Below, in pieces: positions 7,700 through 17,247 of a stretch of DNA of 64,000 nucleotides (position 1 is the first letter of the stretch; each line of letters begins with the position of its first letter). Source of the DNA: a virus. A model generated the notes under the pieces. The model was not told the origin of the DNA. It did not search any database and saw nothing but the letters and a program-made list of their open reading frames with translations. The DNA lies in IMG/VR virus record IMGVR_UViG_3300031566_000001, positions 79,143-143,142 of that record. The stretch is one strand, 5' to 3'. The position numbers and the translations under genes are program-made.

Positions 7700-10120
7700 A
7701 TGAGACCACCGGGATTGTACCTCAAACCACCACACGGGGAGCTGTCCTTCACCGGGGTCAAGACCGCGCTGGCCAAGGCCCGCGACTTCAGTTTTGAGGG
7801 GCCTTACACGCTGTGCTCAGGGCCGTTTGCCTATGGTGAGCTAGCGTTGTCCGAGCCGGAGGTGGTGGGCGTTGAGGAGTTCGATGCCCGGTTCAGCGAG
7901 CACAGGGTCTCAGTCAAAGAGCGCCGCAAGTGGTGGCCGGACTCAGAGCAATTGTACCTGTATGCCTACAACGGTTGGGTGCCCTATGAGTCACCGCAGC
8001 GGGTCGATGTACCTGCTCAGGTGCAGACATTGATGGGGCCGGTGGAGTTCGTAAAGGCCGAAGGAGGGGTGGACATGGGACAGGGAGTAACCATCAACTA
8101 TCACTATAACACTGATGCGCCAGCGGAGTCGGGCGTTGTTAAAGACTTCAAGTTGCTGAAGGCCATGGCCGGGGATGGTGAGGCTATCAAGGCACTGACC
8201 GGGGACAACAGTGAAGAGACGAAGGTATGGAAGCCCTCGGATGCGCCATCGCACACAGAAGCGGCGGATACCCCGAAGAAGCGGAACCAGTGGGCCGGGG
8301 CGGCCAATGGAGCGCGGGAGACCTGCCTGGACAAGATAGACGGTACGCCCACAAAGGCACAAGTCGATGCTTGTGAGGCCAGCGCCATCCGGATAGCCAA
8401 CGCAGCGGTCAAGAGTGCGGAGATTCAGGATTCCCGTAGCGAGAAGGGTGAGTTGAGCCTGTCAGATATCCAGAGCATGATGTGGACGGCTTTGTCTCCT
8501 AGTGAAGATAGCAAGCCGTACGTTCAGGACATAGACATCTATGACAATTATGTCACGTACAAGCTGGAGGGTATGGACTACCTACGCGTCTATACGATTG
8601 TGGATGGGAAGCTCCAGATGGGTGAGGCTACTGAGATTGAGTACGTGATACGGCCCAAAGTAGAGGTATTGGGCAAGGGTTACAAGGCGGAGCTGGTCCA
8701 GGAGTTCGATGCTTTGGAACTGGGCGACAAGTCCCTGGGTGATGATGAGAAGGCCGCTTTGACCTCTGCGCAGCGCAAGGCACTCCCCAACAGTTCCTTC
8801 GCCTGGATCGAGACCGGTGAGGGCTGTGAGAAGGTGGACGGCAAGACACCGGAGAAGTGCCGCCACCTCCCCTACAAGAAGGCGGACGGGAGCCTAGACT
8901 GTGCCAGGGTGCGCAATGCCAGGGCCAGAATACCGCAGATGAGCGGTGTGCCCCAGGCCGCTAAGGACAAGATCGAGGGAGCACAGAAGAAGTGCACCGA
9001 GGAGAAGAGTTTACCAGCGTCATTGAGAGCCCAGGCTAACAAGGCACTTGAGGGCATGGTGGGCCTGTGGAGGGCTGTGACCGGCGATGACAAGCTCTTA
9101 GAGGGTGAGACCGGGTTCAAGGCATTTAAGGGTACAGACGGCAAGACCTACATCCTCACATGGACCACTAATGCCTTCATGGACCGGGATGGTGAGATAT
9201 TCACCACCAAGTCCATCGAGGACTACGCGGACCGGGCCTGGCAGGAGATCAAGGCCACGGGCAGCAAGGGGCAATATGACTGCTGGCACATACCCGGCAG
9301 TGAATTCGCTGACATCACGTGGGCCGGAGCAGAGGGCCGGTACCTGGTGGAGATGGGCACCTTCCATGACGATGAGGTGGGGAAGGTGTTTGAGAAATTC
9401 TTCACGGAGTGCCCAGAGGCCCAGAAAGAGATTGCCCCTGACGGCTGGGGGGTCTCTCATAAGTTCACTTTCAAGCCTGGGGACCGGGACGATGGGGTGT
9501 TTGACTGGTTTGACAAGAGCCGTACTTCGGTTCTGTCAATTCGCCGGGCTGCCAATCCGTACACAGCTATGGAGGTGCTTCAGATGAGTTTGGATGAAGA
9601 GCAAATCAACGTACTCAAGACGATTGGTGAGGCCGCGGACGTGGACTTGCTGGGCATGGTGCAGAAGGCCGGAGCCGCATCCAAGACCCTTGAGGAGGCC
9701 GGAGTGGCCCACAAGAGCGCCGATGAGAAGCCTGCGGGGGAGCAGGAGCCAACCAATGAAGATAGTGATGAGACCGCCGACGTGCCGGTCGATGATGTAG
9801 CGCAGCGCGTGGCCGAGATCATGGGTATGAAGGAGCTGAGCGTGTTGCTCCAGAAGTTTGATGGGCGCCTGACCGCTGTGGAGCAGGGTGACGAGGAACA
9901 GAAGAAGCGCCTGGCCGAAGTGGAGAAGGACGATACGGCTAGGTTGAGCGAGAAGCAAGCCTGGCGGCCAAATGTGGTGTGGCTCCGTCCCTCCACGGCT
10001 GACGGCACTCTCCTTGACGAGAGCAAGGATTTAGCCGACAAGAAGCCGATGACTCCCAAGGCCATTGATCACGTCTCTGATGTGGTATTGGGAAGACCGG
10101 CACCGGGAGGTAAGACATAA
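7700..10120 (+). CDS. Head maturation protease (XkdF-like) with scaffold domain
   Basis: 806 aa. An N-terminal region of unknown function (1-450) contains a conserved charged WIETGEGCEKVDGKTPEKCRHLPYKK-type segment (about 370-400). Residues about 480-640 are the prohead serine protease: TNAFMDRDGEIF, then CWHIPGSEFADITW with the candidate catalytic His, and WGVSHKF with the candidate Ser. The C-terminal 160 residues are acidic and coiled-coil-like (VAQRVAEIMGM, LTAVEQGDEEQKKRLAEVEK), as in scaffolds fused to proteases. The stop overlaps the capsid start as TAATG. Protease-scaffold-capsid order supports the call. The long N-terminal part is unusual; the true start could be downstream. Confidence 0.7.
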   Translation: MRPPGLYLKPPHGELSFTGVKTALAKARDFSFEGPYTLCSGPFAYGELALSEPEVVGVEEFDARFSEHRVSVKERRKWWPDSEQLYLYAYNGWVPYESPQRVDVPAQVQTLMGPVEFVKAEGGVDMGQGVTINYHYNTDAPAESGVVKDFKLLKAMAGDGEAIKALTGDNSEETKVWKPSDAPSHTEAADTPKKRNQWAGAANGARETCLDKIDGTPTKAQVDACEASAIRIANAAVKSAEIQDSRSEKGELSLSDIQSMMWTALSPSEDSKPYVQDIDIYDNYVTYKLEGMDYLRVYTIVDGKLQMGEATEIEYVIRPKVEVLGKGYKAELVQEFDALELGDKSLGDDEKAALTSAQRKALPNSSFAWIETGEGCEKVDGKTPEKCRHLPYKKADGSLDCARVRNARARIPQMSGVPQAAKDKIEGAQKKCTEEKSLPASLRAQANKALEGMVGLWRAVTGDDKLLEGETGFKAFKGTDGKTYILTWTTNAFMDRDGEIFTTKSIEDYADRAWQEIKATGSKGQYDCWHIPGSEFADITWAGAEGRYLVEMGTFHDDEVGKVFEKFFTECPEAQKEIAPDGWGVSHKFTFKPGDRDDGVFDWFDKSRTSVLSIRRAANPYTAMEVLQMSLDEEQINVLKTIGEAADVDLLGMVQKAGAASKTLEEAGVAHKSADEKPAGEQEPTNEDSDETADVPVDDVAQRVAEIMGMKELSVLLQKFDGRLTAVEQGDEEQKKRLAEVEKDDTARLSEKQAWRPNVVWLRPSTADGTLLDESKDLADKKPMTPKAIDHVSDVVLGRPAPGGKT

Positions 10121-11619
10121 TGCCACCGCAACTGAATCAGGATCAAATGGTAACCCTGGGGCAGGCCATCGCTCAGGGGATGATGAAGGCTGGCCTGGTG
10201 CAAGGCCAGAAGTACGCTACAGGGACGCCGACGACCAACTGGATTCATGGCCCTGGTGGGATCCTCGGTTCGTCAGCCCTGGACCAGCAGATCATCTCTG
10301 GGCGCATCACGCCTATGGGCCTCAGCTCAGTGCTCCCGATCAACATGAGCCGGGACACGAATCCCGAGTTTGGGTATCTCACGGGCATGACGCCCAGTGG
10401 TGAGGCAGAGCCGAGCGGCCCTTGCGCGGACTGCCCAAGCGGCCTCTCTCAGTCGTGCATCCAGACCACGCAGTTTGGGCGCGTCTGCCGTGAGACCAAG
10501 GAGATGGATATCGACCGGACCATCGAGCGCATCAACCGTGGCGAGATCGACTACCAGCTCCTCAATGACATCCTGGGCATCGAGCCCGCAGACGTCTTCC
10601 GGGCCATCAACCAGCCGGACTACCGGACCGTGCTCAACGTAGCAACGGCCTGGGGTATGGTGGAAGTGGGGATGATGTTCCAGGAGGCGCTAACGCCCAT
10701 GACCTTCCAGGGGAACCCTGTGAACAACACCGCCGGGGGCGGGTACAAGGAGTTTGCGGGGCTGGACCTGCTCATCAGCACCAACTACGTTGATGCTCAC
10801 ACAGGCGCCAACTGCGGTGCCTTGGACGCCGATGTCAAGACGTTCAACTGGGCGGACGTGAACTCTGTGGACGCCAATGGCAACTTCGCCATCGTGTCTC
10901 AACTGTCCTGGATGGAGGAGTACGTTCACCGCAATGCCAGGCGCATGAAGCTCATGCCTGCCAGCTGGACGTGGGTGATGCGTGAGGAGCTGTGGTATAT
11001 GCTCACGGAGATCTGGCCCACCGCCTATTACACCAGCCGGGGCCTGACCGCAGTGCCCCCTGGTGTCTCTGTGAACGTGGACGGTGTGGACCTGACTCAG
11101 CTCCGGGACAACATGCGTGCCGGGATGTTTTTGGACATCAACGGGCGCAGGCACCCCGTCGTGATAGACGATGGGATAGTGGAGTACAACGAGGAAACCG
11201 GCCAGGGCAACCTTGTGGCCGGGGACTTCGCCAGCACGATTTACCTAGTGCCCATCACCGTCAGGGGAGGCACGCAGGCCACCTTCTACGAGACGAAGGA
11301 CTACCGGTTTACGGCGGCGGAGATGGCCGCCAGTCCGGGGGGCATGCTGCAAGACCAGTTCTGGACGGACGATGGACGGTTCCTGTGGACGCTTGACCGC
11401 CAGCTGTGGTGCTACATCCTGGCGGGCAAGATTGAGCCGCGGATCCTCCTGCGGACTCCCATGCTGTCGGGCAAGCTGGAATACATCAAGTACACGCCCG
11501 TACAGCACTTCAGGGACTACGCATCGACGAGCGACTACTTCGTGAAGGGTGGAGTTCCCTCCAGGCCAGCCCCGAGTTTCTGGGGCACCTGGAACCTGCC
11601 TGCAACCTATAGCCGCTAA
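10120..11619 (+). CDS. Major capsid protein
   Basis: 499 aa, directly after the protease/scaffold gene and followed by a strong hairpin, both typical of the major capsid gene. The predicted mix of helices and strands fits an HK97-fold shell protein. Residues near 245-330 (VSQLSWMEEYVHRNARRMKLMPASWTWVMREELWYMLTEIW) resemble the spine-helix region. A cysteine-rich stretch, CADCPSGLSQSCIQTTQFGRVC (about 101-122), is unusual for a capsid and might bind metal or form disulphides. No motif defines this family by eye, so the call rests on position, size and composition. Confidence 0.65.
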   Translation: MPPQLNQDQMVTLGQAIAQGMMKAGLVQGQKYATGTPTTNWIHGPGGILGSSALDQQIISGRITPMGLSSVLPINMSRDTNPEFGYLTGMTPSGEAEPSGPCADCPSGLSQSCIQTTQFGRVCRETKEMDIDRTIERINRGEIDYQLLNDILGIEPADVFRAINQPDYRTVLNVATAWGMVEVGMMFQEALTPMTFQGNPVNNTAGGGYKEFAGLDLLISTNYVDAHTGANCGALDADVKTFNWADVNSVDANGNFAIVSQLSWMEEYVHRNARRMKLMPASWTWVMREELWYMLTEIWPTAYYTSRGLTAVPPGVSVNVDGVDLTQLRDNMRAGMFLDINGRRHPVVIDDGIVEYNEETGQGNLVAGDFASTIYLVPITVRGGTQATFYETKDYRFTAAEMAASPGGMLQDQFWTDDGRFLWTLDRQLWCYILAGKIEPRILLRTPMLSGKLEYIKYTPVQHFRDYASTSDYFVKGGVPSRPAPSFWGTWNLPATYSR

Positions 11620-11631
11620 CGGTGACAAACA

Positions 11632-11654
11632 TGGGGGCGGTTCTTCCGCCCCCA
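11632..11654 (+). terminator. GC-rich hairpin after capsid gene
   Basis: A 9-bp perfect stem, TGGGGGCGG pairing with CCGCCCCCA, with a 5-base TTCTT loop, lies 13 bases after the capsid stop. No T-run follows, so it may attenuate transcription or protect the capsid mRNA 3' end rather than fully terminate. It would lower expression of the glycosyltransferase gene relative to capsid. Confidence 0.55.
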
Positions 11655-11676
11655 CATACCCATAGGAGATAGATTG

Positions 11677-14307
11677 ATGCGTGTCCAGATGGTGCCGGGG
11701 GAGCGGTTCTTCCGCTCGCATGAGAGCGGCATAAAGCGGGTCGTGGAGGCGTACTGCCAGTACCTGCCCGAGTTCGGTGTGGAGGTTGTGAACACCGACG
11801 AGGGCACAGACTACGATGTCAAAGCGGTACATGCGGGGATGGCCCCGGATTGCGACGTGGCGCATTTGCACGGGCTGTACTGGACCTCTGACTATGAGGC
11901 CCAGGCGTGGGAGTGGAAGGCCAACAGCGGGGTCATTCAGAACCTGCGTGTGGCCAGGGAGGTCACGGTGCCCTCGGAGTGGGTGGCCATGACTCTCAGG
12001 CGGGACCTGCGCATTCAGCCCCATGTGATTCCCCACGGCATAGAGTGGGATGAATGGGCGCATCACCACGAGGAGAGCGGCGGGTACGTGCTGTGGAACA
12101 AGAATAGGGATGCTGACGTGTGCACGCCCTACCCGATGGCAGACCTGGCACGCATGATGCCAGAGGTGAAGTTCCTGTCCACGTTTGCGCCGCAGGATGC
12201 GCCTGACAATGTGGAGGTCATTGGGCTACAGGAGTACGATGGGATGCGGCTTCTGGTGCAGGGTGCAGGGGTGTACCTGAGCACGACCAAAGAGACGTTC
12301 GGAATCGGCATCCTGGAGGCCATGGCAGCGGGTGTGCCGGTGCTAGGATTTGCGTGGGGCAACATCGGGAACCTGGTGCAACATCAAGTCAACGGGTGGT
12401 TATCTGCACCAGGGGATTTCGATCACTTACGGGAAGGGCTGGAGTACTGCTTACAACATCGGGTAAGGATGGGCGAGGCCGGGCGTGAGATGTCCAGGCA
12501 TTATCACTGGAGGGATGCCTGTGAGCAAGTGGCAGAGGTCTACAGGCTGGCAGGGCAGGAGCGCCCTGCAGACGTGGCGGTGATCATCCCATCCCACAAC
12601 TACGCGGACAAGGTAGGAAGGGCCATAGAGAGTGCCCTGGCACAGACCTATGAAGGGCTTACAGATGTAGTGGTAGTAGATGACGGGAGCGATGACAACA
12701 CGGGGCAGGTCGTAGTAGAGTATGAAAAAGACAACCGGGTGCGATACATCAAGCAACAGAATCAGGGTGTGGCGGTGGCCCGGAACAAGGGCATTGCCAG
12801 TGTCAACACAAAGTACGTCTGCTGCCTGGATGCGGACGATGCCATCGCACCGGAGTTCCTGAGCAGGTGCATCGAGCCACTGGAAGCAGACCGGTCATTG
12901 GGGCTGTCATTTGCGGGGCTGTGGGCTATGACCCCGGACGGCCAGGCAGCTCAGTCCAGGTGGCCGGACGGCTACGACTTCGAGCAGCAGATAGCACGGC
13001 GCAACCAGGTCCCCACGTGCTGCGTGTTCCGTAGGGAGGCCTGGGAGAGATTGGGCGGGTATCGGAAAAGGTATTGCCCAGACGGCGCGGGTAGCGAGGA
13101 TGCGGAGTTCTGGACTCGCATGGGGGCTTACGGCTGGGGCGGGGTACAGGCTACCAAGGAACCGCTGTTCCTTTACTCCCTAGGTGCGGGCCACGTGACG
13201 AAGAAGCTGGGGGAAGGCAATTACCAGGAGCCGGACTGGCTGGCGTGGCACCCGTGGGTTCAGGATAGACAATTCCCCCTAGCTTGTGTGGCGGAAGTAG
13301 AGAGATTCAGCCACCCGGTACGGGCCTACGATACGCCGTGGATCAGCGTGATCGTGCCCGTGGGTCCAGGGCATGAGGAGATCGTGGTGGACGCACTGGA
13401 CAGCCTTGAGGCGCAGATGTTCCGCCAATGGGAGTGCGTGCTGGTAAATGACACAGGGGAGCCGTTGCCGGAGCAGCTACTAAGGGCATATCCCTATGTA
13501 ACACTGGTGGAGACGCCGGGGTCAAAGGGTGCAGGTTATGCACGGAACAGGGGCGTGGAGGCAGCCAGGGGTCCCCTGCTTACTTTCCTAGATGCAGACG
13601 ACTACTTGCAGCCGGGGTTTTTGCAGGCGTGTATAGATGCCAGGCTGCAGACGGGCAAGTGGGTCTACACGGATTTGTGGTCATCGTGGCCCAACGGCGA
13701 GATACACGAGTACCCCGTAGACGACTTCGGCGTGGAGAGCCTGTGGCGGGACGGCCTGGGGGCGGTAACGCTGGTCACTGATCATGCCGAGTTCCAGGCC
13801 GTAGGGGGCTTCGATGAGGAGATGCACACGCGGGAAGATTGGGACTTCCAGCTCAAGCTGGCCATGGCGGGATTCTGCGGCGTGCGTGTGTCCGCTCCCT
13901 TGATGACCTACCGCCTGGCTACGGGGGAGCGCAGGGACCAGCAGGCGAGTGATACCGCGACTATGCTGAGAGAGAAATACCCACTGGAGGATTTGATGGC
14001 AAGATGCGGAGGGTGCGGGCAGGCTCAAGCAATGAGTATAGACCCGCCTCAGAACTGGAGTACCAAAGAGGCAGCGGGCTTCGAGCGGCTGGAATACACA
14101 GGCTCAAACCGGGGCACCTCTACGTTCAGGGGCATAACGGGGCGCAGCTACCGCTTCGGGAACAACGATGACTCGCGGGTGGGCTTGGTGCACCCTGAGG
14201 ATGCCCGCAACTTTATCGACGTGAAGCATCTACCTTTCAAGCGTGTACAGACGCTAGTTCCGGCACAGTCGCTGCCCACAGCGCTGGTGGCCCCGGTTTC
14301 AGGGTAG
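11677..14307 (+). CDS. Three-domain glycosyltransferase (GT4 + GT2 + GT2) with C-terminal extra domain
   Basis: 876 aa. Residues 1-295 are a GT4-type (GT-B) enzyme: VIPHGIEWDEW, then TKETFGIGILEAMAAGVPVLGF with the nucleotide-sugar Glu. Residues about 300-555 are GT2 (GT-A): VAVIIPSHNYADKV, VVVDDGSDDNTG, and CLDADDA as the DxD metal site. Residues about 560-790 are a second GT2: ISVIVPVGPGHEE, VLVNDTGEP, and FLDADDYLQPGF. The last 85 residues (FRGITGRSYRFGNNDDSRVGLVHPEDARNFID) match no transferase and may be a virion-binding module. Start ATG 11677 follows TAGGAGAT. Lying between capsid and connector genes, it probably builds a glycan on the virion; that is inference. Confidence 0.75.
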   Translation: MRVQMVPGERFFRSHESGIKRVVEAYCQYLPEFGVEVVNTDEGTDYDVKAVHAGMAPDCDVAHLHGLYWTSDYEAQAWEWKANSGVIQNLRVAREVTVPSEWVAMTLRRDLRIQPHVIPHGIEWDEWAHHHEESGGYVLWNKNRDADVCTPYPMADLARMMPEVKFLSTFAPQDAPDNVEVIGLQEYDGMRLLVQGAGVYLSTTKETFGIGILEAMAAGVPVLGFAWGNIGNLVQHQVNGWLSAPGDFDHLREGLEYCLQHRVRMGEAGREMSRHYHWRDACEQVAEVYRLAGQERPADVAVIIPSHNYADKVGRAIESALAQTYEGLTDVVVVDDGSDDNTGQVVVEYEKDNRVRYIKQQNQGVAVARNKGIASVNTKYVCCLDADDAIAPEFLSRCIEPLEADRSLGLSFAGLWAMTPDGQAAQSRWPDGYDFEQQIARRNQVPTCCVFRREAWERLGGYRKRYCPDGAGSEDAEFWTRMGAYGWGGVQATKEPLFLYSLGAGHVTKKLGEGNYQEPDWLAWHPWVQDRQFPLACVAEVERFSHPVRAYDTPWISVIVPVGPGHEEIVVDALDSLEAQMFRQWECVLVNDTGEPLPEQLLRAYPYVTLVETPGSKGAGYARNRGVEAARGPLLTFLDADDYLQPGFLQACIDARLQTGKWVYTDLWSSWPNGEIHEYPVDDFGVESLWRDGLGAVTLVTDHAEFQAVGGFDEEMHTREDWDFQLKLAMAGFCGVRVSAPLMTYRLATGERRDQQASDTATMLREKYPLEDLMARCGGCGQAQAMSIDPPQNWSTKEAAGFERLEYTGSNRGTSTFRGITGRSYRFGNNDDSRVGLVHPEDARNFIDVKHLPFKRVQTLVPAQSLPTALVAPVSG

Positions 14308-14313
14308 GGAGAG

Positions 14314-15579
14314 ATGAGTAGGGATACAACACCGACTCTACTGTCACTGGACAGATACGCCAAGTGGCTGGGGCTGGACCCTTTGCACTTCGCGGGGGGA
14401 TACAGTGCGCTCCGGCCCGTGGGCACCTGCAACAGTGTGTGGATGCAGTACGATTGGCAGAACGCTAGCCATGTGGGCCGACACCAGATGGCAGACCTCA
14501 TTGCCAAGGCGGAGCAAGACATCGCCCTGCACACGGGGTACTGGCCCGCCCTGGTGTGGATCTCGGATGAGTGGCACCCGTATCCCAGGCCGCACCGCCG
14601 GGAGCTGTACGGGACCGGGCTAACGCGGCGTGGTAACTACAAACCCATGAACCTCAAATGGGGCTACACGTGGTACGGGGGGCAGAGGGCAGTAACAGCC
14701 ATCGACCCGGCCAACGTGACACGGGACGCAGATGTAGACGCTGATGGTGACGGCTTCGCGGAGTGGGCACAGTTCACCATCATCAATGTAGCGACGGATT
14801 TCAACGTGTGTCAGTTGAGGGCGTATTTCAAGGCCTACGCCGCGCTGGACGCAACCAACTGCCGAACTGACCCGGCCAGCGCGGGAGCGGACCCGGCCTG
14901 GGAAGTGCAGCCCGTAACGGCTACGCTATCAGGCACGACGTTGACGGTATTGATCCCGATATGGTGCCTGTTCAAGCCGCAGCTGCAGGAGGCGTTCAAC
15001 GCGACGGGCATAGATGCGGACGCCCCAGCTAGTTATGTGGACACACTCCTGTTCTACCGAGAGTACAATGACCCGTCGGAGCAGGTGCAATTCCTGTGGG
15101 GCGAGCCGGGTTGCAGGACCGCGGCCTGTGCTGTCAGCATACAAGCAGGTTGTTTTGGGGTGCAGGACCCCAGGGAGAGCACCGTGGTCCCGCAGCCTGG
15201 GGTGTGGGATGCAACTGCTCAATCCTTTACCCTTGCATCGTGGACTGAAGTAAGAGAGCCTGATTCGGTACGTTTCTGGTACCGGGCAGGATATCAGCCA
15301 GAGGTGGCCCCAGGCTGCGATCCGCTGAGCGACTACTGGGCCAACCTGATAGCCATCCTGGCGACGTCCAGGCTGGAGCGGCCCTTGTGTACGTGCTCAG
15401 CGGCCAGGACGAAGGCCGAACTCTGGCGTACAGATGTGACCAGAACCGATGAGGTCAGTTACCAGTTGGGCATGGACGCGCCAGAGTGCCCTCTGGGGCA
15501 CCGCAGGGGAGAGGTACACGTGTGGAAGAATATCTCAGGCCGTCCCGGTCTGATTAAGGGGCAGGCCGTACAGTGGTAG
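14314..15579 (+). CDS. Putative head-tail connector or minor virion protein, 421 aa
   Basis: Unrecognised. Position between capsid/glycosyltransferase and major tail protein is where adaptor and completion proteins lie. The first 110 residues are aromatic-rich (YAKWLGLDPLHFAGGY, LVWISDEWHPYPRP), resembling head-tail adaptor folds. The rest contains many cysteines (CGC-type pairs such as CRTAACAVSIQAGC and CTCSAARTKAELW) and ends with EVHVWKNISGRPGLIKGQAVQW. It is larger than typical adaptors (100-200 aa), so it may combine two structural roles. ATG follows GGGAGAG. Confidence 0.45.
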   Translation: MSRDTTPTLLSLDRYAKWLGLDPLHFAGGYSALRPVGTCNSVWMQYDWQNASHVGRHQMADLIAKAEQDIALHTGYWPALVWISDEWHPYPRPHRRELYGTGLTRRGNYKPMNLKWGYTWYGGQRAVTAIDPANVTRDADVDADGDGFAEWAQFTIINVATDFNVCQLRAYFKAYAALDATNCRTDPASAGADPAWEVQPVTATLSGTTLTVLIPIWCLFKPQLQEAFNATGIDADAPASYVDTLLFYREYNDPSEQVQFLWGEPGCRTAACAVSIQAGCFGVQDPRESTVVPQPGVWDATAQSFTLASWTEVREPDSVRFWYRAGYQPEVAPGCDPLSDYWANLIAILATSRLERPLCTCSAARTKAELWRTDVTRTDEVSYQLGMDAPECPLGHRRGEVHVWKNISGRPGLIKGQAVQW

Positions 15580-15589
15580 GAGGTGGAGA

Positions 15590-17104
15590 ATGAGTAACGG
15601 CAATGCAACACCAGCACAAAAGGGATTCAGCCGTGTGTTCCTCATCGAGGGGAGGGCACGGGGTGACCATGTGCCTGTATACATGGGGTGTATGAGTGCC
15701 GGGGGGATAGACTGGTCCTTGGGTACCGTCTCCAAGATCGATTGTCCCAGCGACCGGCAGTACGATGCGTTTGTGGAGCGGGGGAAGAGCAAGTCGGAAT
15801 CAGACCGGCCCTCAAGCTCACTGGTGGGTCGGTATGCGGCGGACCTGGAGAGCACGATGATTCGGCTGGCCAGGACCGGCTGTGCATTTGACCTGCACTA
15901 TCATTTTGGGGTGTGCACAGACCCGCAGCTGTTCAACGTCTTCCAGAAGGCCGTTGTATGGGAAGATGTTGACATGACCAAATACTCCACGGACCCCCTC
16001 GGTGCCTTGGAGGAGGGAGACCGCGGAGCGATAAATGAGACCGGGGAGCTATCCGCCAGGGAGTTCTACGAGGTGCTCCCCATGGCCTTCGCAGAGGTGG
16101 CGGCGGCCATTGTCACCAATGAGATCATGGACGTGGTGGTCTGTGATAGCGTATCATGCGGGGAGTGCGCGGACCAGTCAGGCGGCTGCGAGAGGGTGTA
16201 CTCAGTCAGCCTGGCAGCAGGCGGATCACCGGGTACACCTGCTGATGTAGTGTACACGCTGAACGGCGCGGCAGGGCCTTGGGCCACCAGCGAGATCGAC
16301 TCACTCGGTGCAACGGAGGACCCGACGGGGCTGGCATGCCTGGCCGGGTACGTGGTGGTGGTATCAGCAGACTCGTGCTCCCTGCACTACGTACTACAGG
16401 CTGATCTGGACACGGTGGGTGACGAGACCTGGGTGGAGAACCTTGTGGGGTTCGTGGACAAGGGAACGGGAACCTGCCCCTTGGACATCTGGAGCGTGGG
16501 CAACTACGCCTTCATCTCCGCTGAGGGCGGGTATGTGTACGGCACTGCTGACCCGACAGCGGGTGTGACTATCTTGGAAGCGGGCAACGCGGTGACCAAC
16601 GCCTTGTGGGCCATCCACGCCATGAACCGGAACGTCTGTGTGGCTGTGGGCAGCGCAGGCGCAGTGATCCGGACAGGGAACGGTGGGGACACCTGGCAGC
16701 ACATGAGCGCGCCTGTGGGCCTTGGCACGTCCCTACAATCGGTGTGGGTCAAGACCGAGACAGAGTGGTGGGTCGGTTCCAGTGACGGGCGGCTGTTTGA
16801 GACCTTGGACGGAGGCGATACGTGGAACCTGCGGCAGAACTGGGCCGGGGGTGCCGTCAGTGATATCGCGTTCTCCTCGGACAATGTGATGACCGTTTCG
16901 CACACCACGGCTGCCGGGGTGGGGCGGCTACTGCGCAGCTACAACGGCGGTAACAGCTTCGTGGTGCTACCGGAGAGCGCAGGGGCCTTGCCAGCCAGCA
17001 GTCGGCTGAACGCCATTGCCCTGTGTGAGGATGATGTCAACCAGGTGGTCGCGGTCGGGTTGGACGGCGCCACAGACGGCATCATAATCTGGGGCGAGGA
17101 CTAG
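15590..17104 (+). CDS. Major tail protein with appended beta-propeller (YCF48/BNR-like)
   Basis: 504 aa. Residues 1-200 resemble a tail-tube subunit (VFLIEGRARGDHVPVYMG start, then a long beta/helix region ending near EIMDVVVCDSV). Residues about 210-504 form repeated blades with the Asp-box-like pattern GNGGDTWQHMSAPVG, LDGGDTWNLRQNW and YNGGNSFVVLPES, each preceded by a strand such as VCVAVGSAGAVIRTG, as in YCF48/sortilin-type propellers. Position just before the tail assembly chaperone and tape measure is exactly where the major tail gene is expected. The propeller would decorate every tube subunit, perhaps for surface adhesion. Confidence 0.65.
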   Translation: MSNGNATPAQKGFSRVFLIEGRARGDHVPVYMGCMSAGGIDWSLGTVSKIDCPSDRQYDAFVERGKSKSESDRPSSSLVGRYAADLESTMIRLARTGCAFDLHYHFGVCTDPQLFNVFQKAVVWEDVDMTKYSTDPLGALEEGDRGAINETGELSAREFYEVLPMAFAEVAAAIVTNEIMDVVVCDSVSCGECADQSGGCERVYSVSLAAGGSPGTPADVVYTLNGAAGPWATSEIDSLGATEDPTGLACLAGYVVVVSADSCSLHYVLQADLDTVGDETWVENLVGFVDKGTGTCPLDIWSVGNYAFISAEGGYVYGTADPTAGVTILEAGNAVTNALWAIHAMNRNVCVAVGSAGAVIRTGNGGDTWQHMSAPVGLGTSLQSVWVKTETEWWVGSSDGRLFETLDGGDTWNLRQNWAGGAVSDIAFSSDNVMTVSHTTAAGVGRLLRSYNGGNSFVVLPESAGALPASSRLNAIALCEDDVNQVVAVGLDGATDGIIIWGED

Positions 17105-17110
17105 AAAATA

Positions 17111-17240
17111 CTGACCGATAAATCAGCGGTCACTGGGCGTGGAGGGCTAGACCAGTAGGTTCCCTATGAAGCGTCAAGGGGGCATTGATGTAAGACCCTT
17201 AGTCCTGAATTGACAGGACCTATATTTGGATTTGGGAGGA
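17111..17240 (+). ncRNA. Orphan omegaRNA / IS605-like right-end copy without tnpB
   Basis: This intergenic stretch is homologous to the 3' end of tnpB and its right end at 58189-58314. A 21-base block is identical (17126-17146 versus 58204-58224), as is ATGAAGCGTCAAG. It still encodes the in-frame remnant SAVTGRGG followed by a stop. It ends in a 6-bp hairpin GTCCTG-AATTGA-CAGGAC (17202-17219). The loop matches the tnpB copy, and three base pairs of the stem are changed on both sides, so pairing is kept. The following bases (17221-17240) would be its guide and differ from those at 58315. Either a relic or a standalone guide RNA usable by TnpB in trans. Confidence 0.65.
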
Positions 17241-17247
17241 TCTTCCC

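Noticed and set aside
17105-17247. The 17.1 kb element as an ordinary intergenic spacer
   Set aside because: Its 21-base identity and shared hairpin loop with the tnpB end make chance very unlikely.
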